Shown piece by piece: positions 8,665-17,160 of a stretch of 64,000 nt of DNA. Made by a program: the position numbers and the translations under genes. Origin of the DNA: Halalkalibacter oceani. GTDB taxonomy: Bacteria > Bacillota > Bacilli > Bacillales > Bacillaceae_D. How positions within the stretch are numbered: the first letter of the stretch is position 1; every line of letters starts with the position of its first letter. The DNA lies in the NCBI RefSeq assembly GCF_023715605.1, contig NZ_JAMBOL010000009.1:86710-150709 (forward strand), written 5' to 3'. Under the pieces are notes generated by a model. It saw nothing but the letters and a program-made list of their open reading frames with translations, was not told where the DNA came from and searched no databases.

Positions 8665-10566
8665 TCACCGAAGGTAACGCTTAAACCAGCCGACAACCCG
8701 CTTCATCCCATCAATCTGGTGAGCCTCTTCCGTAAGAACGTGTCCTTCCCCTTGATATTTCACATAGTCAACCGGAACGTTCAATGCTTTCAACGCGGCA
8801 TAAAATTCATCCGCCTGAGCAGCAGGAATTTTCTGATCCTGTTCACCATGCAACAGCAGGCTTGGAGTTTGCACATTTTGAACAAAGTGTATCGGAGAAC
8901 GCTTGATCAGCCTTTCCGGGTTTTGATAAGCGATCAGCCGATTGCCCCAGTGAATAGATGCCCACTGTCGCGCCATAGCCGACTGTCCTTGCCAGCTAAT
9001 CCAGTTCACGATGGAAGCGCCGATCACCGCCGCCTTAAAACGTTTTGTTTGCGTAATCGCCCAAGCGGCCAAAAAGCCTCCATAGCTCCAGCCGGCGATT
9101 CCCAACTGCTCCGGATCGGCATATCCGCGCGCTATCATATCATCGACACCAGTGAGGACATCCGCTAAATCTGCACCGCCTAAATCACAGCTGTTTGCCC
9201 GGACAAATTCCGCTCCCCTGCCGCTGCTGCCCCTCGGGTTCGGTAACAGCACTAGATACCCTTGATTGGCCAGGAGCTGAGCCCAGGAATGGCCGAGATA
9301 GCACGTATTCCACCAGGAACGGCGCGGTCCTCCGTGAATTTCAACAACTAATGGATAGCTCCGCCCCTCTACATAATCAACCGGCTTAATCAATAGCCCG
9401 TGAATATCGAGACCATCCGGCGCCATCCAGCTTAACTCCTCCACCTCTCCCAGCGTCATGTTTTTGATGTCGCTATTATAATCGGTAATTCGTTGCGGGC
9501 TTACATTCCAGCTTCCGGTAACAACATTTCCGGGTTCGGCCGGTCCTGAACAGGTCGTTGCATAGCGCTGTCCATCCTCGCTTACTGAGACGGTAAACTG
9601 CGAGAAACTTCCGCTCCCAAGTGAACCGGAATCTAACTGGAAAGGATCCACTAGCGTCTCGACCCTGCCGCCATCGAGCCGAACCGCATAAATCCCTACG
9701 CGAAACTGCTTGAGCGCGGCAAAAACGAGCCGGCCATCACGTAAAAAGCCGATCCATTTGATACTGCCTGGAAAATCGGCACAAAACGGCATAGTGATAA
9801 CCGGGTCTGCTTCGAGCCGGAAGAGTTGGATTTGCCCTATTCCCGCTGTGTGCTCACGGCCACACCAGACAATGGTCTGCCCATCCGGGGACCAAGCAAG
9901 CTGGATCGTCACATCAGAAACCGTCGCAAGAAAACGCTGCTGACTTTCATTCATCGTCAGCACATACAACTTCTCTGCGTTCGGCTCAGCAGACGCGACA
10001 GCCGTAACGGCGAGCTGCCTGCTGTCGGGGGACCACGTATAGCTAGATATTGAATGGCGGGCGATTGTTTTGCTCACCAAGCGGCCGCTTTGCAGGCAGT
10101 AAAGGTGCAACCGCACTTCGGAGACAGCAGAGCCAGCAACATCAATCGTTGAACCTGTTGCTTCTGCAGCCGGCTGACGGGATAAAAAGCTGAGGAATCG
10201 TCCGTCAGGGGACCACTCGAGCCGCTGCGCCTCCTGCGGAATGGCGATGTCCGTTCTCTTGTTCGTCAGTTGATTGATGATCGTTAAGGAAACCGCGGGA
10301 GTACACGTAATAAACGCTAACAAGTTGCCATCGCGCGACCATCGCGGCTCCTTGGCTGGTCCATCGCCCAAAAGCTGCGGCTGTTTCTGTCCTTCTGCAT
10401 CAGCGATCATGATGCGGCTTCCAGCCACTCCTTCTCGTTTTGCCATTGTTCCTTCGACGTACGCGACCAGCTTTCCATCCGGTGATAAACAGACGTCGCT
10501 GACAGTTGTGAATCTCGCTATTTCCTCAGGCTGTGGCGCCCGCTTTTCGTTGACAGCATACTCCAT
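8665..10566 (-). CDS. S9-family prolyl oligopeptidase (acylaminoacyl-peptidase type)
   Basis: A 633-residue serine peptidase. An N-terminal beta-propeller with TolB-like repeats (SPDGKLVAY, SPDGRFLSF, SPDSRQLAV, SPDGQTIVW) covers about residues 15-370, and the C-terminal alpha/beta hydrolase domain carries the triad: Ser in GWSYGGF (about 494), Asp in HGEQDQKIP (about 577) and His in GEGHVL (about 609). No signal peptide is seen, so it acts on short peptides in the cytoplasm. The ATG at 10564-10566 has GGAAGGG before it and is preferred to an upstream GTG. It follows the siderophore-binding lipoprotein by about 20 bases and may be co-transcribed from its Fur-boxed promoter. Confidence 0.88.
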   Translation of the reverse strand: MEYAVNEKRAPQPEEIARFTTVSDVCLSPDGKLVAYVEGTMAKREGVAGSRIMIADAEGQKQPQLLGDGPAKEPRWSRDGNLLAFITCTPAVSLTIINQLTNKRTDIAIPQEAQRLEWSPDGRFLSFLSRQPAAEATGSTIDVAGSAVSEVRLHLYCLQSGRLVSKTIARHSISSYTWSPDSRQLAVTAVASAEPNAEKLYVLTMNESQQRFLATVSDVTIQLAWSPDGQTIVWCGREHTAGIGQIQLFRLEADPVITMPFCADFPGSIKWIGFLRDGRLVFAALKQFRVGIYAVRLDGGRVETLVDPFQLDSGSLGSGSFSQFTVSVSEDGQRYATTCSGPAEPGNVVTGSWNVSPQRITDYNSDIKNMTLGEVEELSWMAPDGLDIHGLLIKPVDYVEGRSYPLVVEIHGGPRRSWWNTCYLGHSWAQLLANQGYLVLLPNPRGSSGRGAEFVRANSCDLGGADLADVLTGVDDMIARGYADPEQLGIAGWSYGGFLAAWAITQTKRFKAAVIGASIVNWISWQGQSAMARQWASIHWGNRLIAYQNPERLIKRSPIHFVQNVQTPSLLLHGEQDQKIPAAQADEFYAALKALNVPVDYVKYQGEGHVLTEEAHQIDGMKRVVGWFKRYLR

Positions 10567-10587
10567 TTTATTTATCCCTTCCACCGA

Positions 10588-11592
10588 TTATTTTGTCAGC
10601 TTTTCGACGGCATCTTCAACGATCAACGAGCTGCCAATCGGACCAAAGCCTTGAAACCACAGCTCATAGTCAACCTGATATACATTCCCTTCCCGCACCG
10701 CCGTTAAGTTTTCCCAAATGCTGTTTCCTTCCACTAATTCAAGATTCTCTTCTTGATCACTTAACAGAAAAATATGATCGGGATCAATCTCCGGCAAAAT
10801 TTCAAGCGAAATAGGAGCAAATGTATCTTCATTACCCGGAAAATCAACAGGTGGCTGCAGAGCTAAATCGCCATAAAGCACATCGAAGTTTTTCTGACCG
10901 TAATAACGCAGCTCTTTATCAGTCACTCGTAAAAACATCACCGACTCCTGACCGATAGCCCGTTCAATCTCCTGTTTCGCTTCTTCCACCTGCTGATCAT
11001 ATGAGGCAATGACCTGTTCGGCTTTTTCCTCCTCGCCGATAATCCCCGCTGTTTCGATAAACGTTTGGCGCCAATCCTTGATCCCCTCTTCCGTTTCCAC
11101 GACATCTAATAAAATCGTTGGCGCAATTTTCTCAAGACTGCTATAAACTTGATCAAGGTTTGGCAGCCCTAAAATTAAATCCGGCTCGGCCTGTAAAAGC
11201 GCCTCAAAGTTCGGCTCGGTAAACCAACCGACACTCGTCGTCCCTTCAAGCTGATCGGCATAGTACCACGTAAATTCCTCAGCATCCGGTCCAGCTGTCG
11301 ATACAGCGATCGGCGTTATCTCAAGCGCGAGCAGGAAATCAGTAAAGCGTGGAAAGAGAGAAGCAATCTGCTTTGGCTCTCCTTCAATGATCGTTTCCCC
11401 CATATGATGGACAATCGTTTTCGCTGTTTCGTCAATCTCCGGCTGTTTAGCTCCCTCGCCCACTGTTTCCCCCGGGTCAGTGTTTGGTTGTTTTGCCGTC
11501 CCCTCTTGTTGTTCCGTTCCACACGCAGCTACTACCAATAAAAACAAAACAGCCAGTCCAAGCGCCATCATTGTCTTTTTTAGATGTATCAT
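10588..11592 (-). CDS. Iron-siderophore ABC transporter substrate-binding lipoprotein
   Basis: A 334-residue lipoprotein with a lipobox ending at Cys24 (LLVVAACGT) and a FecB/FhuD-type (PF01497) binding domain, seen in QIASLFPRFTDFLLALEITPIAV and EPDLILGLPNLDQVYSSLEKIAPTI. It should sit on the outer face of the membrane and deliver ferric siderophore to a permease. No permease or ATPase gene is adjacent, so it must share a transporter encoded elsewhere. A nearly perfect Fur box lies in its promoter. The neighbouring AraC regulator has a homologous domain and probably controls it. Confidence 0.9.
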   Translation of the reverse strand: MIHLKKTMMALGLAVLFLLVVAACGTEQQEGTAKQPNTDPGETVGEGAKQPEIDETAKTIVHHMGETIIEGEPKQIASLFPRFTDFLLALEITPIAVSTAGPDAEEFTWYYADQLEGTTSVGWFTEPNFEALLQAEPDLILGLPNLDQVYSSLEKIAPTILLDVVETEEGIKDWRQTFIETAGIIGEEEKAEQVIASYDQQVEEAKQEIERAIGQESVMFLRVTDKELRYYGQKNFDVLYGDLALQPPVDFPGNEDTFAPISLEILPEIDPDHIFLLSDQEENLELVEGNSIWENLTAVREGNVYQVDYELWFQGFGPIGSSLIVEDAVEKLTK

Positions 11593-11616
11593 GACTATCC
11601 CTCCATGCTTTTAATT

Positions 11617-11635
11617 GATAATGATAATAATTATC
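11617..11635 (-). promoter_or_regulatory. Fur box before the siderophore-binding lipoprotein
   Basis: GATAATGATAATAATTATC matches 18 of 19 positions of the classic Fur box GATAATGATAATCATTATC, about 25 bases before the start codon. It predicts iron-responsive repression. Confidence 0.88.
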
Positions 11636-11682
11636 AATTAAAGTGTAACGAAGCGTTTCTCCCACGACAATGGAAAGAATCA

Positions 11683-13341
11683 TCAAATATCATGGACAAA
11701 TTTATCATCGATCCTTTTTATCGCCGTCATTCGTTCAACAATTTGGTCTAATGCCTCCGAATTGACCAGCGGCGCGTGAGAATTAAAGCGGTCCTCCAAT
11801 TCATACACCTGAGCTTGCTTAACCGCTGGCAGTTCCCTCCACCAATTGCTTTGGCGCAGCTCAGTCAGCTTTCTTTCCGCCGCCTTATCCTGACCTGCCA
11901 GCAAAATGATATGCGCTGCCTGATAATGAGCTAGCTCGTCGCTATTCACTGTAATAAAATGGTCTTCGGGGCTGATTTCGTTCGGCATGGCGAGTCCTAA
12001 ATCCTTATAGAGTACAGCTCCAAGCTGGCGTTTTCCACCATATACACGAATCTCCTCCTGAATAATGCGGATGAGCAGCACCGACTCCCCCGCGGCTAAA
12101 ATTGGATGAAGCTTCCTCCGGGCTGCGGCCGCCTGTTGCTCATAGTCAGCCAGCCAGCTTCTCGCTTCTTCCTCCTTGCCGATTAGCATAGCAATCCGCT
12201 TCAGCAGCCGCTTCCAATCATCATCCCAAAAGGAAGCAGTAGGGGCAATTTCCGTGTAACGGTCCGTGCAGCCACGATGAATGCGCCGATTATCCGTTAA
12301 AATCAAATCAGGCTCCGCTTTTACTATCGCCGTTTTGCTTGGTGTATACAGTGCACCAACAATCTTCGTCCCCTTCAACTGCTCGGCGATATGCGGCGGA
12401 TAGCCGTTAATATTGTCGGGCTTATCATAGGCCGTCGTCGCGACTGGCTTGACACCAAGCGCAAGCAAATAATCACTGAACGAGACATTCAATGTAGCGA
12501 TCTTCGTCCGGTGTTTGTGCACATAAACTGTCGGCGTTACTCCGACAATTTTTTTAAAGACACGGCTAAAATAAAGCTCATCCTGATAGCCGACGCTTTT
12601 CGCAATTGTTTTTAGACGATGATTGCTTAAAACAAGCAGCTCCTTCGCCCGGTTGATCCGCAGCTTGGTCAAATAATCAATCGGTCTCTGTCCGGCGACC
12701 TTCTTAAACTCCCTCGAAAAATTAGATGTACTCAGGCCAGCCATTTGCGCCAATGCGTTCATTTTCAACTCTTCCATATAGTGCTGTTTCATATAGTGCA
12801 TGACCTGCGTCACGCTATACTCTGTCCTCCCTAAATAAAAGGACTGAAGCTGGTCTTCGGCGATCGTCCATAGTACTTCTTGAAAAAGAATATTTTTGCG
12901 CATAGTAGCCAATCGCTTTTTCTTTTGATGCCATTGCTTGATTTGTTCGAGTAGATGGATGATTTGCGGCAAACATTGGATCATCACTTCTTCCTGAAAA
13001 GGAAAGGCTTGCTCTTCTTGATCAGCATCACCCAGCGCCTCGTGATCATTGCGCACCTCCTGCATAGCAAAAGGCAGCAAATAATATTCAGCCTGACTGT
13101 CAGCCGACCCTTCAGCGGCGACCATCGTTCCTGGCTTGATAAAGTAGACCTTTCCCGGCTCTGCATGGTAGGTCATTTTATTGATATGCAGCAATGCTTT
13201 TCCAGCCACCGGACAGCACATCGTCAATCGATGGACAAGGCGGGGCTTAAGCTGCCAATCGTTGATCTCCTTTACATGAAACATTTTGGCCAGCCTGACA
13301 TACATATGTGGCAAACGGTTCAGGAGGTCGTCCATGTTCAT
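11683..13341 (-). CDS. AraC-family regulator fused to a siderophore-binding domain (Btr-like)
   Basis: A 552-residue protein of the B. subtilis Btr (YbbB) architecture. The first 165 residues form a cupin-like region. A double AraC HTH follows at about 175-275 (MNALAQMAGLSTSNFSREF; TIAKSVGYQDELYFSRVFKK). Residues 285-552 resemble FecB-type periplasmic binding proteins but without a signal peptide. In Btr this domain binds ferri-bacillibactin in the cytoplasm and turns the protein into an activator of the uptake operon. A Fur box precedes it. Its likely target is the adjacent binding-lipoprotein gene, transcribed the same way. Confidence 0.87.
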   Translation of the reverse strand: MNMDDLLNRLPHMYVRLAKMFHVKEINDWQLKPRLVHRLTMCCPVAGKALLHINKMTYHAEPGKVYFIKPGTMVAAEGSADSQAEYYLLPFAMQEVRNDHEALGDADQEEQAFPFQEEVMIQCLPQIIHLLEQIKQWHQKKKRLATMRKNILFQEVLWTIAEDQLQSFYLGRTEYSVTQVMHYMKQHYMEELKMNALAQMAGLSTSNFSREFKKVAGQRPIDYLTKLRINRAKELLVLSNHRLKTIAKSVGYQDELYFSRVFKKIVGVTPTVYVHKHRTKIATLNVSFSDYLLALGVKPVATTAYDKPDNINGYPPHIAEQLKGTKIVGALYTPSKTAIVKAEPDLILTDNRRIHRGCTDRYTEIAPTASFWDDDWKRLLKRIAMLIGKEEEARSWLADYEQQAAAARRKLHPILAAGESVLLIRIIQEEIRVYGGKRQLGAVLYKDLGLAMPNEISPEDHFITVNSDELAHYQAAHIILLAGQDKAAERKLTELRQSNWWRELPAVKQAQVYELEDRFNSHAPLVNSEALDQIVERMTAIKRIDDKFVHDI

Positions 13342-13361
13342 CGTGCGCTCACCTCTTGATT

Positions 13362-13380
13362 GATTTTGATAATCATTTTC
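13362..13380 (-). promoter_or_regulatory. Fur box before the AraC/Btr-like regulator
   Basis: GATTTTGATAATCATTTTC matches 16 of 19 positions of the Fur consensus and lies about 20 bases before the start codon. Confidence 0.72.
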
Positions 13381-13429
13381 ATTTATAGCTTTAGTTTACC
13401 ATACGCTTCTCTGTCTGTCGTACAGCGGG

Positions 13430-13458
13430 TTGACAGCGGCCTCAATCTTCTTTAAAGT
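13430..13458 (+). promoter_or_regulatory. Sigma-A promoter of the vga-like leader
   Basis: TTGACA (13430-13435) and TAAAGT (13453-13458) are separated by 17 bases. Transcription would start near 13465, giving a leader of almost 300 bases before the ABC-F start codon. Confidence 0.55.
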
Positions 13459-13494
13459 AAAACCTAACACAAACGAAAGGGTGAGCCTACGACA

Positions 13495-13506
13495 ATGAAG
13501 TTTTAA
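13495..13506 (+). CDS. Possible three-codon leader peptide MKF
   Basis: ATG AAG TTT TAA follows an AAAGGGTGAG site by about eight bases at the start of the vga-like leader. Short leader peptides whose translation is stalled by the drug are known upstream of several ABC-F resistance genes; here it is a candidate only. Confidence 0.35.
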   Translation: MKF

Positions 13507-13532
13507 TCCTATTTTATCGAAAACAAGGTATT

Positions 13533-13731
13533 GGGAGACAGGAATAAGTAGTAGGAGCAGTCTGCTTTTTTCCGTCTTCGCAACGCTGTTTTCAGAATAG
13601 GATTCGCTTCAGCACATGGGCTCTCAGGCCGAAAACCGGGTATGGATTCATGCTCGTGTTTCGCTGGCTGTACCCGTATACCGCGCTGTCTCCTATTCTG
13701 TTCAGCAGATGGGAGACTTTTTTTGTCTCCC
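13533..13731 (+). promoter_or_regulatory. Transcription attenuator of the ABC-F gene
   Basis: Segment 2 (CTGTCTCC, 13686-13693, running into TCCTATTCTG, 13691-13700) can pair with segment 3 (GGGAGAC, 13711-13717), which is followed by seven T residues (13718-13724): an intrinsic terminator. Two upstream segments can capture segment 2 instead: GGGAGACAG (13533-13541) and CAGAATAGGA (13593-13602, ten perfect pairs). Segment 3 can also pair with GTCTCCC (13725-13731). These exclusive pairings are the pattern of antibiotic-responsive attenuation. Confidence 0.65.
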
Positions 13732-13757
13732 GAACCGATAGTAAAGGAGATGAAAAT

Positions 13758-15332
13758 ATGCATTTGATCGAGGCGCAAAAGATAAAGCTATACGCGAAGG
13801 ACCGCCTTTTACTTGACATAGAACGGTTACAGATAGAGGCCGGAGACCGAATCGGCCTTGTCGGACGAAACGGCAGCGGCAAGACAACGTTACTACACGC
13901 GCTTGCCGGTGAACGCCGGCCTGATGCCGGGGAGATCAAGGCAAGGGCAACAAGACGACTCCTGCCCCAGCTTAAAAACACGAACACGCATAAAAGCGGC
14001 GGCGAAGTCACCCAGGCTTACATCCAGGAAGCGGTGGCCGCCGCACCCGCCCTGCTGTTCGCCGATGAACCAACGACAAATCTCGATACCGCCCATATTG
14101 AATGGATTGAATCAATCCTGCGTGAATGGCAGGGAGCCTTCATTCTCGTTTCCCATGACCGTGCCTTTCTCGACGCTCTCTGTACGAAAATATGGGAAAT
14201 TGAAGATGGCAAACTGGCAGAATACAAAGGCGGCTATTCAGATTACGCTGCGCAGAAGGAGCTTCAGCGCCGCAGCCAGCAGCAGGCTTATGAGCAATAT
14301 CAGAAAAAGAAGCGGCAGCTGGAAGAAGCGTTGAAGGAGAAAGAACGCAAGGCAGCCCGCGCCACGAAAAAGCCGAAGCGGGTCAGCGCCTCCGAGGCAA
14401 GCATCATCGGCGCCAAGCCGTATTTCGCCAAAAAGCAGAAAAAGCTTCAGCAAAACGCCAAAGCGATCGAAACACGGATTGACCAGCTCGAAAAGGTGGA
14501 AAAGGTGAAGGATCTGCCGGCAATCCGGATGCAGGCCGCGGATGAACCGGCGCTCAAAAAGCAAATCATCATCCGCGCTGAACAGGTCGAGGGTGTCGTT
14601 GGCGGCAAGACTCTTTGGAACAAGACGAGCTTTTACGTCCGTGGCGGCGATAAGCTGGCGATCCTCGGCGCCAACGGAAGCGGCAAAACGACACTCGTCA
14701 AAAAAATCATCAACGGGAGCGATGGCATTACGATTTCCCCTGCAATCCGCGTCGGCTATTTCAGTCAAAACTTGTCGACGCTCGACACTGGGCAAACGAT
14801 CTTAGCCAATGTCAGCGAGAACTCCCCCTATGAGGAGTCGTTCATCAGGACGATGCTCGCCCGCCTCCTCTTCTTTCGCGAGGACGTCCTGAAGCCGGTC
14901 TCCGTCTTGAGCGGCGGCGAACGGGTGAAAGTCGCCCTTGCCAAACTGCTGGCAAGCGGCTGTCAGGCACTCATTCTGGATGAGCCGACGAATTTTCTCG
15001 ATATTGCGTCGGTTGAAGCGCTCGAAAGCCTGTTACAGGAATTCAGCGGGACCGTCATTTTCGTCTCGCACGACCGACAATTTGTCGCCAATATTGCCAC
15101 CCGCCTGCTCGTTATCGAGAATCGTACGATTACCGCTTTTGATGGGAGCTATCAGGAGTATCGGGAGGCACAGGAGAAACCGCCAGCCACATCCGACGCC
15201 GACGACCTGCTCGTCATCGAGCAAAAAATAACCGAGGTGCTCAGCCGCCTCAGCCTCGACCCATCGGAGGAGCTGGAGACGGAATTCCAGCGGCTTTTGC
15301 AGAAAAAACGCGCCCTGATTCATGAAAGCTAA
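13758..15332 (+). CDS. vga: Vga-type ABC-F ribosome protection protein
   Basis: A 524-residue ABC-F ATPase without membrane segments, the same size as staphylococcal Vga(A). ABC1 has GRNGSGKT (36-43), a shortened helical region, SGGE (80-83) and LLFADEP. ABC2 has GANGSGKT and LSGGERVK near residue 386. The interdomain linker includes RATKKPK and GAKPYF, as in Vga. Proteins of this group bind the ribosomal E site and displace lincosamides, pleuromutilins and streptogramin A. The ATG at 13758 with AAAGGAG is chosen over an upstream start that would overlap the attenuator. A chromosomal intrinsic-resistance gene is the likely status; the drug range cannot be read from sequence. Confidence 0.88.
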   Translation: MHLIEAQKIKLYAKDRLLLDIERLQIEAGDRIGLVGRNGSGKTTLLHALAGERRPDAGEIKARATRRLLPQLKNTNTHKSGGEVTQAYIQEAVAAAPALLFADEPTTNLDTAHIEWIESILREWQGAFILVSHDRAFLDALCTKIWEIEDGKLAEYKGGYSDYAAQKELQRRSQQQAYEQYQKKKRQLEEALKEKERKAARATKKPKRVSASEASIIGAKPYFAKKQKKLQQNAKAIETRIDQLEKVEKVKDLPAIRMQAADEPALKKQIIIRAEQVEGVVGGKTLWNKTSFYVRGGDKLAILGANGSGKTTLVKKIINGSDGITISPAIRVGYFSQNLSTLDTGQTILANVSENSPYEESFIRTMLARLLFFREDVLKPVSVLSGGERVKVALAKLLASGCQALILDEPTNFLDIASVEALESLLQEFSGTVIFVSHDRQFVANIATRLLVIENRTITAFDGSYQEYREAQEKPPATSDADDLLVIEQKITEVLSRLSLDPSEELETEFQRLLQKKRALIHES

Positions 15333-15340
15333 CAGGCTGT

Positions 15341-15383
15341 CTGAGTCGCTGCATCATCAATTGCAGCGACTCAGGCCTTTTTT
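15341..15383 (+). terminator. Rho-independent terminator of the ABC-F gene
   Basis: CTGAGTCGCTGCA (15341-15353) and TGCAGCGACTCAG (15362-15374) form a 13-bp perfect stem, followed by GCC and six T residues. Confidence 0.9.
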
Positions 15384-15419
15384 CTGTTTATGAACAGTAC
15401 CGCAATCGAACTGGGGAAA

Positions 15420-15482
15420 TGTCCAAATCTATTGACATATTTGCCGAAGTTGTTACAATCAACATGTCCAATACTTTAGACA
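15420..15482 (+). promoter_or_regulatory. XRE/deformylase promoter with two operator copies
   Basis: TTGACA (15432-15437) and TACAAT (15454-15459), 16 bases apart, form a sigma-A promoter. Two similar 18-base dyads of form TGTC-N10-GACA flank it: TGTCCAAATCTATTGACA (15420-15437, including the -35) and TGTCCAATACTTTAGACA (15465-15482, just after the -10). They are 45 bases apart, suggesting autorepression by the XRE protein. Confidence 0.65.
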
Positions 15483-15494
15483 AAGGTGATCTCC

Positions 15495-15686
15495 ATGAAA
15501 AATAAACTGAAAGCAATCCGAAAACAGCTTGGGATAACCCAAGAGCAACTTGCAAAGGAATGTGGAGTCGTACGACAAACGATTAATTGTATCGAGAATG
15601 ATAAATATGATCCTACGTTGGAAGTAGCATTCAAATTAGCGAAAACTTTACATGTAAAGGTAGATGAGTTGTTTATTTATGAATAA
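15495..15686 (+). CDS. Small XRE-family HTH regulator
   Basis: A 63-residue protein that is little more than one lambda-repressor-like HTH (ITQEQLAKECGVVRQTINCIENDKYDPTLE), of the YgzD/YozG group. The ATG at 15495 has AAAGGTG at good spacing; a GTG nine bases earlier is less likely. The stop overlaps an ATG of the deformylase frame, so the two are probably translationally coupled and controlled from the twin operators upstream. A plausible role is repression of its own operon. Confidence 0.85.
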   Translation: MKNKLKAIRKQLGITQEQLAKECGVVRQTINCIENDKYDPTLEVAFKLAKTLHVKVDELFIYE

Positions 15687-16257
15687 ATTTCATTCAAATT
15701 ATATGATCACAATGAAGGATATTGTGCGCGAAGGAACCCCGATTCTCCATCAAGCAACAGAGAATGTAAGGATACCGCCTTCCACAGAGGATAAAGAAAC
15801 ATTAGGCTGCATGATGCGCTTCTTGAAAAACAGTCAAAATCCGCAATTAGCAAAAACATACAAGCTTCGGGCCGGTGTGGGTCTATCAGCGAATCAGATC
15901 GGCTTGAATAAACGGATGTTTGTCGCCTATTTAACAGATGAGAAGGGGCAAGAACATGAATATACCTTTCTCAATCCGAAAATAATGAGTCATTCTCTGT
16001 CGATGATTTATTTGCCGCAAGGAGAAGGCTGTCTCTCTGTTAATCGCAAGATAAAAGGGTTTGTTCCAAGATATGAGCGGATTAAAGTGAAAGGATTTAA
16101 TATAGAGGGAGAAGAAATAGAAGCAAAGCTCAGTGGGTATCCCTCGATTGTCATTCAACATGAAATAGACCATCTAAATGGAATTATGTTTTATGATCGT
16201 ATTCATAAAGAGCATCCATTTAAACTGCCGGAAAATAGCAAGAGTCTATACGAATGA
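15679..16257 (+). CDS. def: Peptide deformylase, DefB-like
   Basis: A type 2 peptide deformylase of about 190 residues that removes formyl groups from new proteins with a metal ion. The three family motifs are present: GVGLSANQIG, EGCLSV and QHEIDHLNG. Motif 1 has Ser-Ala-Asn where DefB has Ala-Ala-Pro. The sequence from MITMKDIVREG (ATG at 15703) aligns with the N-terminus of DefB; the ATG at 15679 overlaps the XRE stop (ATGAATAA) and allows coupling. Neither has a strong RBS. Probably a second, regulated deformylase rather than the housekeeping copy next to fmt. Confidence 0.85.
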   Translation: MNKFHSNYMITMKDIVREGTPILHQATENVRIPPSTEDKETLGCMMRFLKNSQNPQLAKTYKLRAGVGLSANQIGLNKRMFVAYLTDEKGQEHEYTFLNPKIMSHSLSMIYLPQGEGCLSVNRKIKGFVPRYERIKVKGFNIEGEEIEAKLSGYPSIVIQHEIDHLNGIMFYDRIHKEHPFKLPENSKSLYE

Positions 16258-16377
16258 CAAAAACATTTCAGTAGAGTTTTCTCCCCTAAAACCGCTTATG
16301 AAAAACGCGTAGTATCCTTTCTCGACTGAACCCGAAAGTTTTATCTTTTCTTATCTTTTAAAAAAAGGAGAACTCGC

Positions 16378-17160
16378 ATGATCGATGCCCATATCCACCT
16401 CGACCACTATGACTCACACAATCTGTATGATGAGATTGAACGCTGGCACGAGGCTGGCATTACCGGCGTAATTGCCGTCAGCAAAGACCTGCCCTCCTCC
16501 TACCAGACTCTCGCCCTGCAGCAGCGCTTCCCGGATTTTGTCCACGCCTGCATCGGCTTCCATCCTGAATATCCGCTGCCCGGTGCCCGTGATTTTGCGG
16601 AGTGGCGAAGACTGCTGCAAGCAGAGCGCGCGCGGATCACGGCAATCGGAGAAATTGGCCTGCCACATTATGAACTGGCGAATTTGCCAGACCGGCTTGA
16701 GGATCACCTCGCTTTTGTCAGTCAGATCCTTGATGAGGCCGTCGCTCACGGGCTTCCTGTCGCCCTCCATGCTGTTCATGACAAGGCGGCGCTCATGCTC
16801 CAGCTACTGCAAACGAAGGGCATCGCCGAAGCGCATTTTCACTGGCTGAAGGCTCCGCCAGCTGTCGTCCGTCAAATAGCCGCTGCCGGCTACTACATTT
16901 CACTGACCCCGGAAGTCTGCTACCGCCAGCGTGACCAGCAACTGGCCCGCCTCGTGCCAGCCCGGCAACTACTGATTGAAACGGACGGTCCATGGCGATA
17001 TGACGGGCCGTTTTCCGGTCAGGAGACGACACCGCTTTTCCTGCAGTCTGTCGTCCAGCAGCTCGCCGCCCTTTTCGGAACAGCGGAAAGCACCATCCGC
17101 GTGCAAATCATCCGCAATACGCACAGCTGCTACCGGCTTGAGCCTCGCTTCACCTCATAA
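16378..17160 (+). CDS. TatD-family metal-dependent hydrolase
   Basis: A 260-residue TIM-barrel hydrolase of the TatD group, whose members are 3'-5' DNA exonucleases or D-aminoacyl-tRNA-related hydrolases. Metal ligands are visible: His5 and His7 (DAHIH), Glu92 (IGEIGLPHYE), His131/His134, His153/His155 and Asp203 (ETDGP). AAAAGGAG precedes the ATG. The gene ends tail to tail with the cyclotransferase-like gene, overlapping it by 11 bases. The exact substrate is open. Confidence 0.83.
   Translation: MIDAHIHLDHYDSHNLYDEIERWHEAGITGVIAVSKDLPSSYQTLALQQRFPDFVHACIGFHPEYPLPGARDFAEWRRLLQAERARITAIGEIGLPHYELANLPDRLEDHLAFVSQILDEAVAHGLPVALHAVHDKAALMLQLLQTKGIAEAHFHWLKAPPAVVRQIAAAGYYISLTPEVCYRQRDQQLARLVPARQLLIETDGPWRYDGPFSGQETTPLFLQSVVQQLAALFGTAESTIRVQIIRNTHSCYRLEPRFTS

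Noticed and set aside
14238..14795. 185-codon antisense frame within the ABC-F gene
   Set aside because: Leu/Arg-rich low-complexity translation opposite a well-conserved linker; no RBS.
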